This document shows positions 25,910 to 34,014 of a DNA stretch of 64,000 bases, in pieces; position 1 is the first letter of the stretch, and every line of letters starts with the position of its first letter. The notes beneath the pieces are model-generated. The model was given only the letters and a program-made list of their open reading frames with translations, made no database searches and was not told the origin of the DNA. A program made the position numbers and the translations under genes. The stretch is from JACPVF01 sp964502095 (lineage in GTDB: Bacteria > Chloroflexota > Anaerolineae > Anaerolineales > Villigracilaceae). The stretch lies in the NCBI GenBank assembly GCA_964502095.1, contig CAZCUF010000006.1:124001-188000 (forward strand), in the 5' to 3' direction.

Positions 25910-27643
25910 TTACAGCACGCTCTTGATCATCTGCCGCGCGGCTTGCAACAACTCGTGCGCGGAACGCAGAGTCCCTTCGCCCACCTCGCCGAGCATTTGC
26001 GAAAGCTCCAGCAAACGCGGATCGCCGTCCAGTTTTTCGACGCGCGTCAAGGTACGGCCTTTTTCCACCAGCTTTTGCACCTGATAATGCTGGTCGCCAA
26101 AGACAGCCAATTGAGGCAGGTGCGTAACGCAGAAGACCTGATGCGAACGCGCCAAACGCCAGAGCTTTTGTCCAACCACCATGCCCACGCGCCCGCCGAT
26201 GCCCTGATCGATCTCATCGAAGATCAAACTCGGGATTTGATCGGCGCGGGCCAACACATTCTTCAAAGCCAGCATCAAACGCGAAGTTTCGCCGCCGGAA
26301 GCGATCCTCGCCAAAGGCTTGAGTCCCTCGCCGGGGTTGGGCGCCACCAAAAATTCAACGCGGTCAATTCCGTTTTGGTCAAAGGCCACACGCGCATCGT
26401 CGTTCACTGGGATACCGTTCGGATCGGGCCTGGTTTGAAAATCCACGCCGAATTGAGCGGAGGCCATTTTTAAATCATCGAGTTCGGTTTCGATGCCCTT
26501 GCCCAAAGCCATCGCGGCGGATTGACGTTTTTCCGACAACGCGCCGCCCTGCTTCGCAAGTTTTTCCAACAATTTTGATTCTTCCGCTTCGAGCTTCTCG
26601 ATGCGTTCCGTCGCGCCGCTGATCGTTTCGAGTTGTTTGCGCGCCTCCGCCGCATGAGCGATCACCGCTGGAATGCTTCCGCCGTATTTGCGCGTTAGAC
26701 GATGAATCAGATCGAGTCGTTCCTCGGCTTCATCGAGCCGCTTGGGGTTGAACTCGATCTCTTCAAGATAATCGCGCAAACTGCGCGTGAGGTCTGCCAG
26801 CGTATCTTCCAAAGCCGCGGCCTGATTCGACAGATCGGCCTGTTCGGAATCGATCTTGGCGAGGCCCGCCAGCGCTTGCGAGGCCTGCCCAACCAGATCC
26901 ACAGCCGCGGGCGATTCGGGCGAACCTTCATCCAAAATTGCCAGCGCCTGCTGTGCGTATTGCGCCAGCGACTCGGCATTGGCGAGCCGGTCGCGCTCTT
27001 TACGCAGTTCTTCGTCTTCGCCGGGCTTCAAGCGCGCGGCCTCCACTTCCTCGGCGGCATACGTCAGCATTTCAACGCGGCGGTCGGCATCGGCCTGCGC
27101 CTGACGCAAATCGTCCAATTCGCGGCGCAGGTTTAACAGCGCGCGGTACGTTTGACGGTACTCACTGAGCGGCCGCGCCACATCTGCGTAACGGTCGAGC
27201 AGGCCGAGGTGCGCGCGCGGATCGAGCAGGGAAAGATGTTCGGACTGGCCGTGAATATCCACCAACAGCGCACCCAGTTCCTTTAACAGAGACACGCTCA
27301 CGGTCCGGCCATTGACGCGTGCCACCGAACGTCCCTCGCGCCGCACTTCGCGCGTCAACGTTACATAATTCGGATCATCGGATAACTCTTCGCGCTTCAG
27401 AATTTCATCCACCGCTTCTTTTTCGGGACCTTTGAGCTGGAACACTCCCTCGACGAACGCGGCGTCTGATTCAGTTCGAATCACTGTGGCGTCAGCGCGG
27501 CCGCCGATCAGCATCGTCACCGCATCGAGGATAATGGATTTGCCCGCGCCCGTTTCGCCGGTGAGGATGATTAACCCCGGGCCAAAACGCAGATCGAGCC
27601 TGTCAATGATGGCAAAGTTATGAATACGAAGTTCGGTCAGCAT
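25910..27643 (-). CDS. recN: DNA repair ATPase RecN
   Basis: 577 residues of the SMC-like RecN family, which acts at double-strand breaks. N-terminal MLTELRIHNFAIIDRLDLRF, Walker A GETGAGKS at 29-36, long coiled coil with a central hinge, then SGGETSRLMLALKNVL and Walker B SLIFDEIDQGIGG near the C-terminus. ATG 27643 lies 2 bases after the stop of the B-box protein gene; the much longer frame upstream is only an out-of-frame extension. Member of the nadK-B-box-recN operon. Confidence 0.97.
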   Translation of the reverse strand: MLTELRIHNFAIIDRLDLRFGPGLIILTGETGAGKSIILDAVTMLIGGRADATVIRTESDAAFVEGVFQLKGPEKEAVDEILKREELSDDPNYVTLTREVRREGRSVARVNGRTVSVSLLKELGALLVDIHGQSEHLSLLDPRAHLGLLDRYADVARPLSEYRQTYRALLNLRRELDDLRQAQADADRRVEMLTYAAEEVEAARLKPGEDEELRKERDRLANAESLAQYAQQALAILDEGSPESPAAVDLVGQASQALAGLAKIDSEQADLSNQAAALEDTLADLTRSLRDYLEEIEFNPKRLDEAEERLDLIHRLTRKYGGSIPAVIAHAAEARKQLETISGATERIEKLEAEESKLLEKLAKQGGALSEKRQSAAMALGKGIETELDDLKMASAQFGVDFQTRPDPNGIPVNDDARVAFDQNGIDRVEFLVAPNPGEGLKPLARIASGGETSRLMLALKNVLARADQIPSLIFDEIDQGIGGRVGMVVGQKLWRLARSHQVFCVTHLPQLAVFGDQHYQVQKLVEKGRTLTRVEKLDGDPRLLELSQMLGEVGEGTLRSAHELLQAARQMIKSVL

Positions 27644-27645
27644 GA

Positions 27646-28188
27646 TTATCGAAAGAGTTGTAAACCGGAAAGGCGATAATACACGGTGGGCGCGGCCAGC
27701 ACAAGATAGATCACTTGAAAGATCAAACCGAAGATATTCAATGCGATCAGATTCAACAAAATGGCCGGTACTGCGCCAAGCGCGATCCCGACCATGACTG
27801 TAATGAACAACGAACGCGAGCGATGGCGGCGAATCGAAAAACGCACAGCCTCGGCGATGAGCGCGCCCACAGTCGGCGCGCCGATGAGGATCAAGATCCA
27901 GGCGAAGATGCCAAACGAACTGACCACGCCCACCAACAGACTCGCCAGCAACGATAAAATGCCTGCGGCTAAAAAGCCGAAAATATAATCCGTTGACTGC
28001 GCGGTATCGAAGATTCTTTGCTGACCCTTCACGCACTCTTTACAACGATAGCCCGTAGGCGTGCGCACCGCGCACCATGCGCAGATCGGACGATTGCAGT
28101 TGTTACAACGCAGGGTCGTTTCGCGGTCGGGGTGAACGTAACAATGCAACACTTCGGTTGTGGTTGTAGCGGGAGGCGTTTCACTCAT
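27646..28188 (-). CDS. B-box zinc-binding membrane protein
   Basis: 180 residues. Residues 16-53 hold Cys, His and Cys pairs in B-box order (CYVHPDRETTLRCNNCNRPIC...CKEC), a small zinc-binding module. Three or four transmembrane helices follow (about 68-165). The function is unknown; similar bacterial proteins are annotated only by their B-box. It overlaps the 3' end of nadK by 8 bases and abuts recN. Confidence 0.85.
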   Translation of the reverse strand: MSETPPATTTTEVLHCYVHPDRETTLRCNNCNRPICAWCAVRTPTGYRCKECVKGQQRIFDTAQSTDYIFGFLAAGILSLLASLLVGVVSSFGIFAWILILIGAPTVGALIAEAVRFSIRRHRSRSLFITVMVGIALGAVPAILLNLIALNIFGLIFQVIYLVLAAPTVYYRLSGLQLFR

Positions 28189-29047
28189 CGCGAATTCCTG
28201 CCGGATTCTGATTCATGCGTTCGGTGATATTGCGATAGAAATAACCCGCGTCTCCAAAGCGGACGAACCTGGCCGCAAATTCCGCCGCGCGAATCTCCAC
28301 TCGGTCGTTTTCGGCCACATTGATCGGAGCCTGTCCATCCACACTAACCACACAGTTCTCGCTTTCTATTGCCACGCTGACGGTGGTGCCTTCGGAAAGC
28401 ACCAGCGCGCGGTCCACCGAGAGGTGCGGCGCGATGGGAACGATCAGGATGTTATGCAACTCAGGCGGCAGGATCGGTCCGCCCGCGGCCAACGCGTAAG
28501 CCGTGGAACCGGTGGGCGTAGCGGCGATCAGGCCGTCTGCCACGTACGTATTCAATAAATGACCGTCGGCAAAAGCCGAGAGATGCACAGGCCGCAAATA
28601 TTGCCCGCGGCAAATCACCACTTCGTTGAGAGCCTGCCAGGTGGCGATCTTTTCTCCCGCGCTAAAATGTTCGGCGCACAACATCATGCGGTTTTCAATC
28701 CAGGCTTCGCCTTGAAATAATTTATCGAGCATTTCACGCCAGCGGCCGCGTTCAACCTGCATCAGGAAACCGAGCCGGCCAAAATTGACGCCTAAAATCG
28801 GCACCCTGCCCGCGGCGCAGAGATGAGCCGCCCGCAACATCGTCCCGTCGCCGCCGACGGAGATCAACAAGTCGAAATCGCCCTGTTTGACACGCTTCCG
28901 CAGCTGCTCGTCGTATAACGAGCCATGCGGCGCATCGATATTTTTCTCTTTCAAAAAGGCGGCGATCTCTTTCGCCACGTTGATGGCTTCCTGAACTTTC
29001 GGATAAGCTGTCACTACCGGGCGCTGTGGAAGGAACGGAGAGGACAT
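28181..29047 (-). CDS. nadK: NAD kinase
   Basis: 288 residues; phosphorylates NAD to NADP. The GGDG motif lies at about 65-68 in LLISVGGDGTMLRAAH, and the second signature is YVADGLIAATPTGSTAYALAAGGPI. The start is set at ATG 29047, where TATAAT (29062-29057) lies only 9 bases upstream, giving at most a 2-3 base leader. The longer frame to 29134 would run through this promoter. It heads the nadK-B-box-recN operon. Confidence 0.95.
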   Translation of the reverse strand: MSSPFLPQRPVVTAYPKVQEAINVAKEIAAFLKEKNIDAPHGSLYDEQLRKRVKQGDFDLLISVGGDGTMLRAAHLCAAGRVPILGVNFGRLGFLMQVERGRWREMLDKLFQGEAWIENRMMLCAEHFSAGEKIATWQALNEVVICRGQYLRPVHLSAFADGHLLNTYVADGLIAATPTGSTAYALAAGGPILPPELHNILIVPIAPHLSVDRALVLSEGTTVSVAIESENCVVSVDGQAPINVAENDRVEIRAAEFAARFVRFGDAGYFYRNITERMNQNPAGIRDE

Positions 29048-29056
29048 AGCGAAATA

Positions 29057-29062
29057 ATTATA
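29057..29062 (-). promoter_or_regulatory. -10 box of nadK, nearly leaderless
   Basis: Minus strand TATAAT followed by TATTTCGCT and the nadK ATG. No ribosome binding site fits in between. Confidence 0.6.
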
Positions 29063-29094
29063 CCTTCTAAGGATTGCAGGCCGTATATCCCCGC

Positions 29095-29607
29095 TTATGC
29101 CAGTTTCTGATCGCACATCGCGCAAAACCCGCAATGCAGACAGCGCCCGGCCTGTTCATGCGAACGCCCCACTTCAGCGCGCATCTCGTCCCGGCGCATA
29201 TCCGCCAGAAGGTCGAGCAAGGCCGACTCCAACGCCTGAGTGTAATCCACGGCGAAATCGCGGTCCGTGTAATGGATGATGCCATGTGAAGGACGCTTGC
29301 CGTAGTTTTTTTCCACCAGCAGACAATAAGCCGCCAGCTGATAAATATGCGAATCATAAGGCGCTTCGGGCGCGCGCCCGCTCTTGACCTCTACTGGAAC
29401 GATCTGCCCATTTTGCTGGATGAGGTAATCCGGTTTTCCAACCAGACCGAGAGTTTGATCGTACAACGGACGCTCCAACTTGCCCCAGCCGCGCGTATCC
29501 GTGTAAATGACGCGTCCATCCGGCAGGCCGGTCTCGCCGCGCTGACGATTGGACTGCCAAAAGAAAATGATCGCCAGCAAAAAAAGGAGGAGCGCCAGGT
29601 AAAGCAT
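29095..29607 (-). CDS. Cas4-like PD-(D/E)XK nuclease, C-terminal half, membrane anchored
   Basis: 170 residues. An N-terminal membrane helix (2-17) precedes a nuclease core with GKPD (57-60), VEVKSG (72-77) and YQLAAY around Gln90, the order of the RecB/Cas4 PD-(D/E)XK family. At the end stand four cysteines in CLHCGFCAMC (156-165), matching the C-terminal iron-sulphur ligands of Cas4. The N-terminal cysteine and the helices that normally precede the core are missing here but are encoded by the gene just upstream, which overlaps it by one base (TGATG). No CRISPR array or cas1/cas2 is nearby, so a repair or defence role outside CRISPR is possible. Confidence 0.85.
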   Translation of the reverse strand: MLYLALLLFLLAIIFFWQSNRQRGETGLPDGRVIYTDTRGWGKLERPLYDQTLGLVGKPDYLIQQNGQIVPVEVKSGRAPEAPYDSHIYQLAAYCLLVEKNYGKRPSHGIIHYTDRDFAVDYTQALESALLDLLADMRRDEMRAEVGRSHEQAGRCLHCGFCAMCDQKLA

Positions 29608-29846
29608 CAGATAAAACGAAAAGCAAGATACGCAACGACGAGTATCAACGCGGCCAGTAGAAGAAGCAGGCTCAGGCCGCGCGTCAGACTCGCGGCTAGC
29701 ACTTTGCGCCCATGCCGGCGGTGCAAGTCTGTGCCTGCGGCCAGTTCGTTCTTATTTTCCGGCTCAAGGCCCTGTTTGCGATACCACCAGGCGCGGCGGC
29801 AGTAGAGGTAATTTCCGATGTCGGAAGCGCGGATTACAGGAGGCAT
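29607..29846 (-). CDS. Cas4-like nuclease, N-terminal half, membrane anchored
   Basis: 79 residues. Residues 1-50 (IRASDIGNYLYCRRAWWYR and ELAAGTDLHRRHG) match the start of Cas4/RecB-like nucleases: a single iron-sulphur Cys (Cys16) and the conserved G-x3-H (Gly38, His42). A C-terminal transmembrane helix follows (58-77). The stop and the start of the nuclease half share TGATG, so the pair is translationally coupled and probably reassembles one nuclease at the membrane. TATACT at 29858-29853 ends 6 bases before the ATG, so the mRNA should be leaderless. Confidence 0.82.
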   Translation of the reverse strand: MPPVIRASDIGNYLYCRRAWWYRKQGLEPENKNELAAGTDLHRRHGRKVLAASLTRGLSLLLLLAALILVVAYLAFRFI

Positions 29847-29852
29847 GGCTAG

Positions 29853-29858
29853 AGTATA
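29853..29858 (-). promoter_or_regulatory. -10 box of the split Cas4-like operon, leaderless
   Basis: Minus strand TATACT, then CTAGCC, then ATG. The -35 is weak (TTTTAA at 17 bases). Confidence 0.55.
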
Positions 29859-29940
29859 GCACAAATATTCTATTCTTAAAACCGCCGGTCGTTGGCAATG
29901 AGAAGCGCTCATCTCTTCTCTTTCATCCGCTTCAAAAAGG

Positions 29941-29946
29941 TATAAT
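29941..29946 (+). promoter_or_regulatory. -10 box of the thioesterase gene, leaderless
   Basis: TATAAT followed by CGTCTT and the ATG at 29953; no ribosome binding site can fit. Confidence 0.6.
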
Positions 29947-29952
29947 CGTCTT

Positions 29953-30378
29953 ATGTCCGAATTCCATTTTTATCATCCCATTGACGTTCGCTACGGCGAT
30001 CTCGATCCGCAGGGCCACGTCAATAATGCCAAACATCTCACCTACTTCGAACAGGCGCGCGTCCAATATTGGGTGGATTTGGGCCTGTTCCGCAAAGATC
30101 AATCCTTTATGGAGATCGGCGTGATCGTGGCCGATATTCACATCACGTATCACGCGCCTATTCTTTGGGGAACGCCGCTGAAGGCCGGTGTGCGAATTTC
30201 GAAGATCGGCAACAAATCTCTGACGATAGATCAAAATCTGGAAAACGCAGAGACCGGCGAAGTCTATGCCGCCGGTATTGTTATCGCGGTGGCGTTCGAT
30301 TACGCCGCGCATAAAACGATGTCTGTGCCACAGGAGTGGAGGGAGAAGATCATCAAGTTCGAGGGATTGAAGCAATAA
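29953..30378 (+). CDS. Hotdog-fold acyl-CoA thioesterase (YbgC/4-HBT-like)
   Basis: 141 residues. DVRYGDLDPQGHVNNAKHLTYFEQARVQYW is the active-site segment of the 4-hydroxybenzoyl-CoA thioesterase group, with Asp16 as expected catalytic residue, followed by ITYHAPILWGTPL. It hydrolyses an acyl-CoA of unknown chain. Predicted leaderless start. Divergent from the split nuclease genes. Confidence 0.92.
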   Translation: MSEFHFYHPIDVRYGDLDPQGHVNNAKHLTYFEQARVQYWVDLGLFRKDQSFMEIGVIVADIHITYHAPILWGTPLKAGVRISKIGNKSLTIDQNLENAETGEVYAAGIVIAVAFDYAAHKTMSVPQEWREKIIKFEGLKQ

Positions 30379-30396
30379 TATCTACCTGGAGGAAAT

Positions 30397-31302
30397 ATGG
30401 CAGTTCCTGACTTTCAATCAATAATGCTTCCGCTATTAAAATTGGCGAGTAACGGCCAAGAACATTCAGGTCAAGAGCTCCTGGAAAAACTTGCTAAACA
30501 TTTCGACCTGAATGATGAAGATATAAACGAACTATTGCCGAGCGGAAAGCAGACCAGATTTTACAATCGAGTCGGGTGGGCCAGAACATACTTGATCAAA
30601 TCAAAACTACTTGAGATGCCCCGTCGCTCATTTTACAAAATAACAGAGCGCGGTCAGGATGTATTAAAAGGCAATCCGATTCGTATCGACATGAATTATT
30701 TGAAAAGATTTCCTGAATACATTGTATTTAAGGAGAAGCAGAACGAAAGGGACGACAAGAAAAAAATAGAAGAGACTACCGAAGAAAGTACGCCAGAAGA
30801 GATTCTTGAGGGCGCTTACCAGGAAATCAAAGATAACCTTGCCCTAGAAGTCCTTGAAAACGTTATGAGTTGTTCGCCGGCTTTCTTCGAAAGACTGGTG
30901 GTCGAATTATTAGTCGCAATGGGATATGGTGGTTCATGGCAGGATGCCGCTCGTGCGGTTGGGCAAACAGGCGATGAAGGGATCGATGGAATCATTGACG
31001 AAGATAGGTTGGGGCTAGATACCATTTACATTCAAGCAAAAAAATGGGCAAATAATGTCGGGAGACCAGAAATCCAGAAATTTGTTGGCGCACTGGCCGG
31101 AAAAAGAGCTAAAAAAGGTATATTTATAACGACTTCGATATTTTCCTCAGATGCAGTGAAATATGCATCGGATATTGACACAAAAGTAATTTTGATCGAC
31201 GGCAAAAGGCTGGCAGGGCTAATGATGGATTACAACATTGGGGTGAATGAAGTTACTACGTATAAATTAAAAAAGATTGATTCCGATTACTTCATTTTAT
31301 AA
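30397..31302 (+). CDS. Mrr-like restriction endonuclease
   Basis: 301 residues. N-terminal winged-helix part (FQSIMLPLLKLASNGQEHSGQELLEKLA, SKLLEMPRRSFYKITERGQ) as in Mrr_N, a charged linker (110-140) and the Mrr catalytic domain: FFERLVVELLVAMGYGG, GDEGIDGIIDEDRLGLDTIYIQAKKW with the D-(x)n-QxK form of the PD-(D/E)XK site, and VGALAGKRAKKGIFITTS. Type IV restriction enzymes of this family cut foreign methylated DNA. It is more AT-rich than its neighbours, which suggests transfer. RBS TGGAGGAA. Confidence 0.92.
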   Translation: MAVPDFQSIMLPLLKLASNGQEHSGQELLEKLAKHFDLNDEDINELLPSGKQTRFYNRVGWARTYLIKSKLLEMPRRSFYKITERGQDVLKGNPIRIDMNYLKRFPEYIVFKEKQNERDDKKKIEETTEESTPEEILEGAYQEIKDNLALEVLENVMSCSPAFFERLVVELLVAMGYGGSWQDAARAVGQTGDEGIDGIIDEDRLGLDTIYIQAKKWANNVGRPEIQKFVGALAGKRAKKGIFITTSIFSSDAVKYASDIDTKVILIDGKRLAGLMMDYNIGVNEVTTYKLKKIDSDYFIL

Positions 31303-31314
31303 GGAAAAACTCTA

Positions 31315-32361
31315 ATGTCCTTTCCAACCATTGACACAACTTACCTCACTAAATTTCTTGTCGACCTTCTCAACATTCCTTCGCCTACAGGATTCGCAGA
31401 GGAAGCTGTGGCGTTCGTCGAAAAGGAATTTTCGCAATTCAAACCATTGGAATTGTCGAGAACCCGCAAAGGGGCGCTGATTGCAAAGTGGAATGTGGAA
31501 AGTGATGCGCCTCCCGTTGCGTTGACCGCGCATGTGGATACGCTCGGCGCGATGGTCAAGGAGATCAAAGCCAACGGCCGTTTGCAACTCTCGCGTATCG
31601 GCGGGTTAATTCTCAACGGCGTTGAAACCGAAGGTTGTTGGGTACACACAGCCAAAGGCGGGCGCGTGCGCGGCTCGTACATGCTCAACACCGCATCGGG
31701 TCATGTCTATGGGGCAAAGGTCAATGAGACGACGCGCACAGAGGGCGCGATGGAAGTACGGCTCGATGCGCGCGTCTCCAACGAAAAGGAAGCGCGGGAT
31801 TTGGGAATCGAGGTGGGCGATTTTGTCTCGTTCGACCCGCGCGTGGAGGTGACGAACGGCTTTATCCGCTCGCGTCATCTCGACGATAAGGCCTGTGTCG
31901 CCGCTATCGCCGCGGCGATCAAAGCTTTGACGAAGGCAGGTCGAAGTCCCGCGCGCAGCGTAACGTTCCTGATCAGCAATTACGAGGAGGTCGGTCACGG
32001 CGCGGCGGCGGGGATTCCATCCGATGTGCATGAGCTGGTCACAGTGGATATGGCCGCGGTGGGCGAGGGACAGGAATCGGATGAGTTCCACGTCACTTTG
32101 TGCGTGAAGGACAGCGGCGGACCGTATCATCACGGCCTGAGTCAGAAACTGCGCGCGCTGGCCGATGCGAATCGGATTCCGTATAAAGTGGACATTTATC
32201 CGTATTACGGTTCGGACGGCGAAGCCTTTTGGCGCGCCGGCGGCGATGTGGCGGTGGCATTGATCGGCCCGGGCATAGACGCTTCGCACAATTACGAACG
32301 CACGCACATGGATTCGCTGGTCGCCACTGCAAATTGGATCATAGCTTACTTGCTTGATTGA
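31315..32361 (+). CDS. M42 family metallo-aminopeptidase
   Basis: 348 residues of the M42 (glutamyl aminopeptidase/TET-like) family. Metal and catalytic residues are visible in ALTAHVDTLGAM, RHLDDKACVAAI, ISNYEEVGHGAA, VTVDMAAVG and the C-terminal SHNYERTHMDS. These cytosolic cobalt or zinc peptidases trim oligopeptides, often as dodecameric shells. The short gap after the Mrr-like gene carries AAGGAAAA as ribosome site. Confidence 0.93.
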   Translation: MSFPTIDTTYLTKFLVDLLNIPSPTGFAEEAVAFVEKEFSQFKPLELSRTRKGALIAKWNVESDAPPVALTAHVDTLGAMVKEIKANGRLQLSRIGGLILNGVETEGCWVHTAKGGRVRGSYMLNTASGHVYGAKVNETTRTEGAMEVRLDARVSNEKEARDLGIEVGDFVSFDPRVEVTNGFIRSRHLDDKACVAAIAAAIKALTKAGRSPARSVTFLISNYEEVGHGAAAGIPSDVHELVTVDMAAVGEGQESDEFHVTLCVKDSGGPYHHGLSQKLRALADANRIPYKVDIYPYYGSDGEAFWRAGGDVAVALIGPGIDASHNYERTHMDSLVATANWIIAYLLD

Positions 32362-32384
32362 TATTCCGATGGTCGAGCTGGCGG

Positions 32385-32507
32385 CGGTGATTGAGTAGCG
32401 TCTTTTGCGTATCGAAATCCCGCCGCTGTATCGAGACCATCAGGCGACAAGAAGTACACTTGCAAAGTGGTGATCTCGAGACGCTTGCTACTCGGCCACC
32501 GAGGTAA
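32385..32507. repeat. Imperfect inverted repeat between M42 and flavin oxidoreductase genes
   Basis: CGGTGATTGAGTAGCGTCTT at the left and CTCGAGACGCTTGCTACTCG near 32475-32494 on the right are imperfect reverse complements, sharing GAGTAGC and GTCT cores. The style is that of dispersed REP-like palindromes. It leaves no room for a gene and may fold as a terminator-like structure. Confidence 0.5.
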
Positions 32508-32508
32508 A

Positions 32509-33540
32509 ATGAAACTCGACGCTGGATTACCCCCGACTGGATTGAAAGATATTCCCGCAATCGCTGAAGCCGCGCAAGAGGCCGGCTTCGACGCGCTGTG
32601 GACCTCCGAGACTCAGCACGATCCATTCCTGCCCTGCGCGCTGATCGCCGAACACACGACACGGATGCAATTCGGCACCGCCATCGCGGTCTCGTTTGCG
32701 CGCTCGCCCGCGACTCTCGCGTACACCGCTTGGGATCTGGCGGCGCAATCCGGCAGACGATTCATCCTGGGTCTCGGCACGCAAGTAAAGGCACATATCG
32801 AACGGCGCTTTGGAATGCCGTGGCCCGACTCTGTAACCGGGAAACTGCGTGAGCAGATTCAAGTCATTCGCGCCATTTGGGATCATTGGCAAAACGGGAC
32901 GAAGCTTAATTTTCGCGGCGAATATTACAAGGTCACGTTGATGTCGCCGTTTTTTCAACCCCCTCCCTTGCCCTCCTCCATTTTCGGGGAAAATGGAGGA
33001 GGGTTGGGTGGGGGTATCCCAATTTATATTGCCGGCGTCAACACAGGTTTGGCAAGGCTCGCCGGTGAGTTGTGCGATGGATTCCATGTTCACCCGTTTC
33101 ATAGTCCGCGATATTTGAGAGAGGTGATGCTTCCAGCAATTGAGGAGGGAGCGGCGAAAGAAGGAAGAAAGATGAAAGACGTGAGTGTTTCGGCGACCGC
33201 TTTCGTCGCGACGACTCCTGAAGAGGAAAACTTTGCGCGCGCACAAATTTCCTTTTACGCATCCACGCCGTCTTATCGCTCTGTCATGGACTTGCACGGC
33301 TGGGGCGAGACTGCCGAAAAATTATCCGCGCACGCCTCGAAAGGCGAATGGGCTGAGATGCCGATGCTCATCACCGATGAAATGTTGAATGAGTTTTGTT
33401 TGGTGACGGAAGAAAACAAACTAGCTGACGAATTGAAGAAACGCTACGATGGGATTGCTGATCGGTTGACTCTGTATACTCCTTTTGTACCGGGGGAGAA
33501 GGATCAATTCTGGAAATTGTTGTCGCAATCTTTTAGATAG
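32509..33540 (+). CDS. LLM-class flavin-dependent oxidoreductase with in-frame insertion
   Basis: 343 residues of the luciferase-like monooxygenase superfamily, F420-dependent type (EAGFDALWTSETQHDPFLPCALIAEHT, FGTAIAVSFARSPATLAYTAWDLA, GRRFILGLGTQV, REQIQVIRAIWD, FRGEYYKV). Near residues 150-170 the run PPPLPSSIFGENGGGLGGG interrupts what should read directly PPPIPIYIAGVN; it is encoded by a palindrome (32958-33015). Reading frame is kept, so the enzyme may still fold. GAGGTAAA stands just before ATG 32509. The substrate is unknown. Confidence 0.9.
   Translation: MKLDAGLPPTGLKDIPAIAEAAQEAGFDALWTSETQHDPFLPCALIAEHTTRMQFGTAIAVSFARSPATLAYTAWDLAAQSGRRFILGLGTQVKAHIERRFGMPWPDSVTGKLREQIQVIRAIWDHWQNGTKLNFRGEYYKVTLMSPFFQPPPLPSSIFGENGGGLGGGIPIYIAGVNTGLARLAGELCDGFHVHPFHSPRYLREVMLPAIEEGAAKEGRKMKDVSVSATAFVATTPEEENFARAQISFYASTPSYRSVMDLHGWGETAEKLSAHASKGEWAEMPMLITDEMLNEFCLVTEENKLADELKKRYDGIADRLTLYTPFVPGEKDQFWKLLSQSFR
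32958..33015. repeat. Palindromic element inserted inside the oxidoreductase gene
   Basis: Left arm about 28 bases ending CCCTCCTCCATTTTC (32971-32985), 3-base loop, right arm starting GAAAATGGAGGAGGG (33989-style mirror at 32989-33003) and continuing to GGTGGGGGT. Inner 15 bp are perfect, the outer part has few mismatches. It adds about 19 codons in frame. Confidence 0.85.
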
Positions 33541-33579
33541 AAATTTATATTTACCCATGATGTTAACCATTGGAGATAC

Positions 33580-33909
33580 ATGAACTTCACCGACTACCAA
33601 ACCAAATCACGCGCCACCGCCAAATATCCCGCTATTGGGCATCCAGTGATTTATCCGACTCTCGGCCTCGTCAATGAAGCGGGTGAAGTGGCGGGCAAGA
33701 TCAAGAAAGTGTTCCGCGATAAAGACGGCCAGATCAGCGAAGAAACGCGTCTGGCGCTCGAAGCCGAACTCGGCGATGTTTTGTGGTATCTGGCGCAAAT
33801 CTGCACCGAACTCGATCTTCAATTAGACGAAGTGGCGGAATATAACCTGGCCAAACTTCTGGACCGCCAAACGCGCGGCAAAATCAGGGGTGAAGGCGAT
33901 AACCGCTGA
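33580..33909 (+). CDS. MazG-like nucleotide pyrophosphohydrolase
   Basis: 109 residues of the all-alpha MazG/dUTPase-like fold. The metal-binding pattern is seen in LGLVNEAGEVAGKIKKVFRD (Glu-x2-Glu) and LEAELGDVLWYLAQIC (Glu-x2-Asp). Such single-domain enzymes hydrolyse NTPs or aberrant dNTPs to clean the nucleotide pool. GGAG precedes the start. It stands upstream of clpC but has its own stop and a promoter-like gap between. Confidence 0.92.
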   Translation: MNFTDYQTKSRATAKYPAIGHPVIYPTLGLVNEAGEVAGKIKKVFRDKDGQISEETRLALEAELGDVLWYLAQICTELDLQLDEVAEYNLAKLLDRQTRGKIRGEGDNR

Positions 33910-34014
33910 TATTGTAGTCAAACTCTAATCTTTTTCCTACACATCCGGCCTCTTCTTTTTGGTAGAATCCAGCCTGACCTAATCTATCCATTTAGGTCGA
34001 GGAGATATTTACGT

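Noticed and set aside
29095..29846. CRISPR-Cas locus suggested by Cas4-like genes
   Set aside because: No repeat-spacer array and no cas1 or cas2 were seen anywhere in the window.
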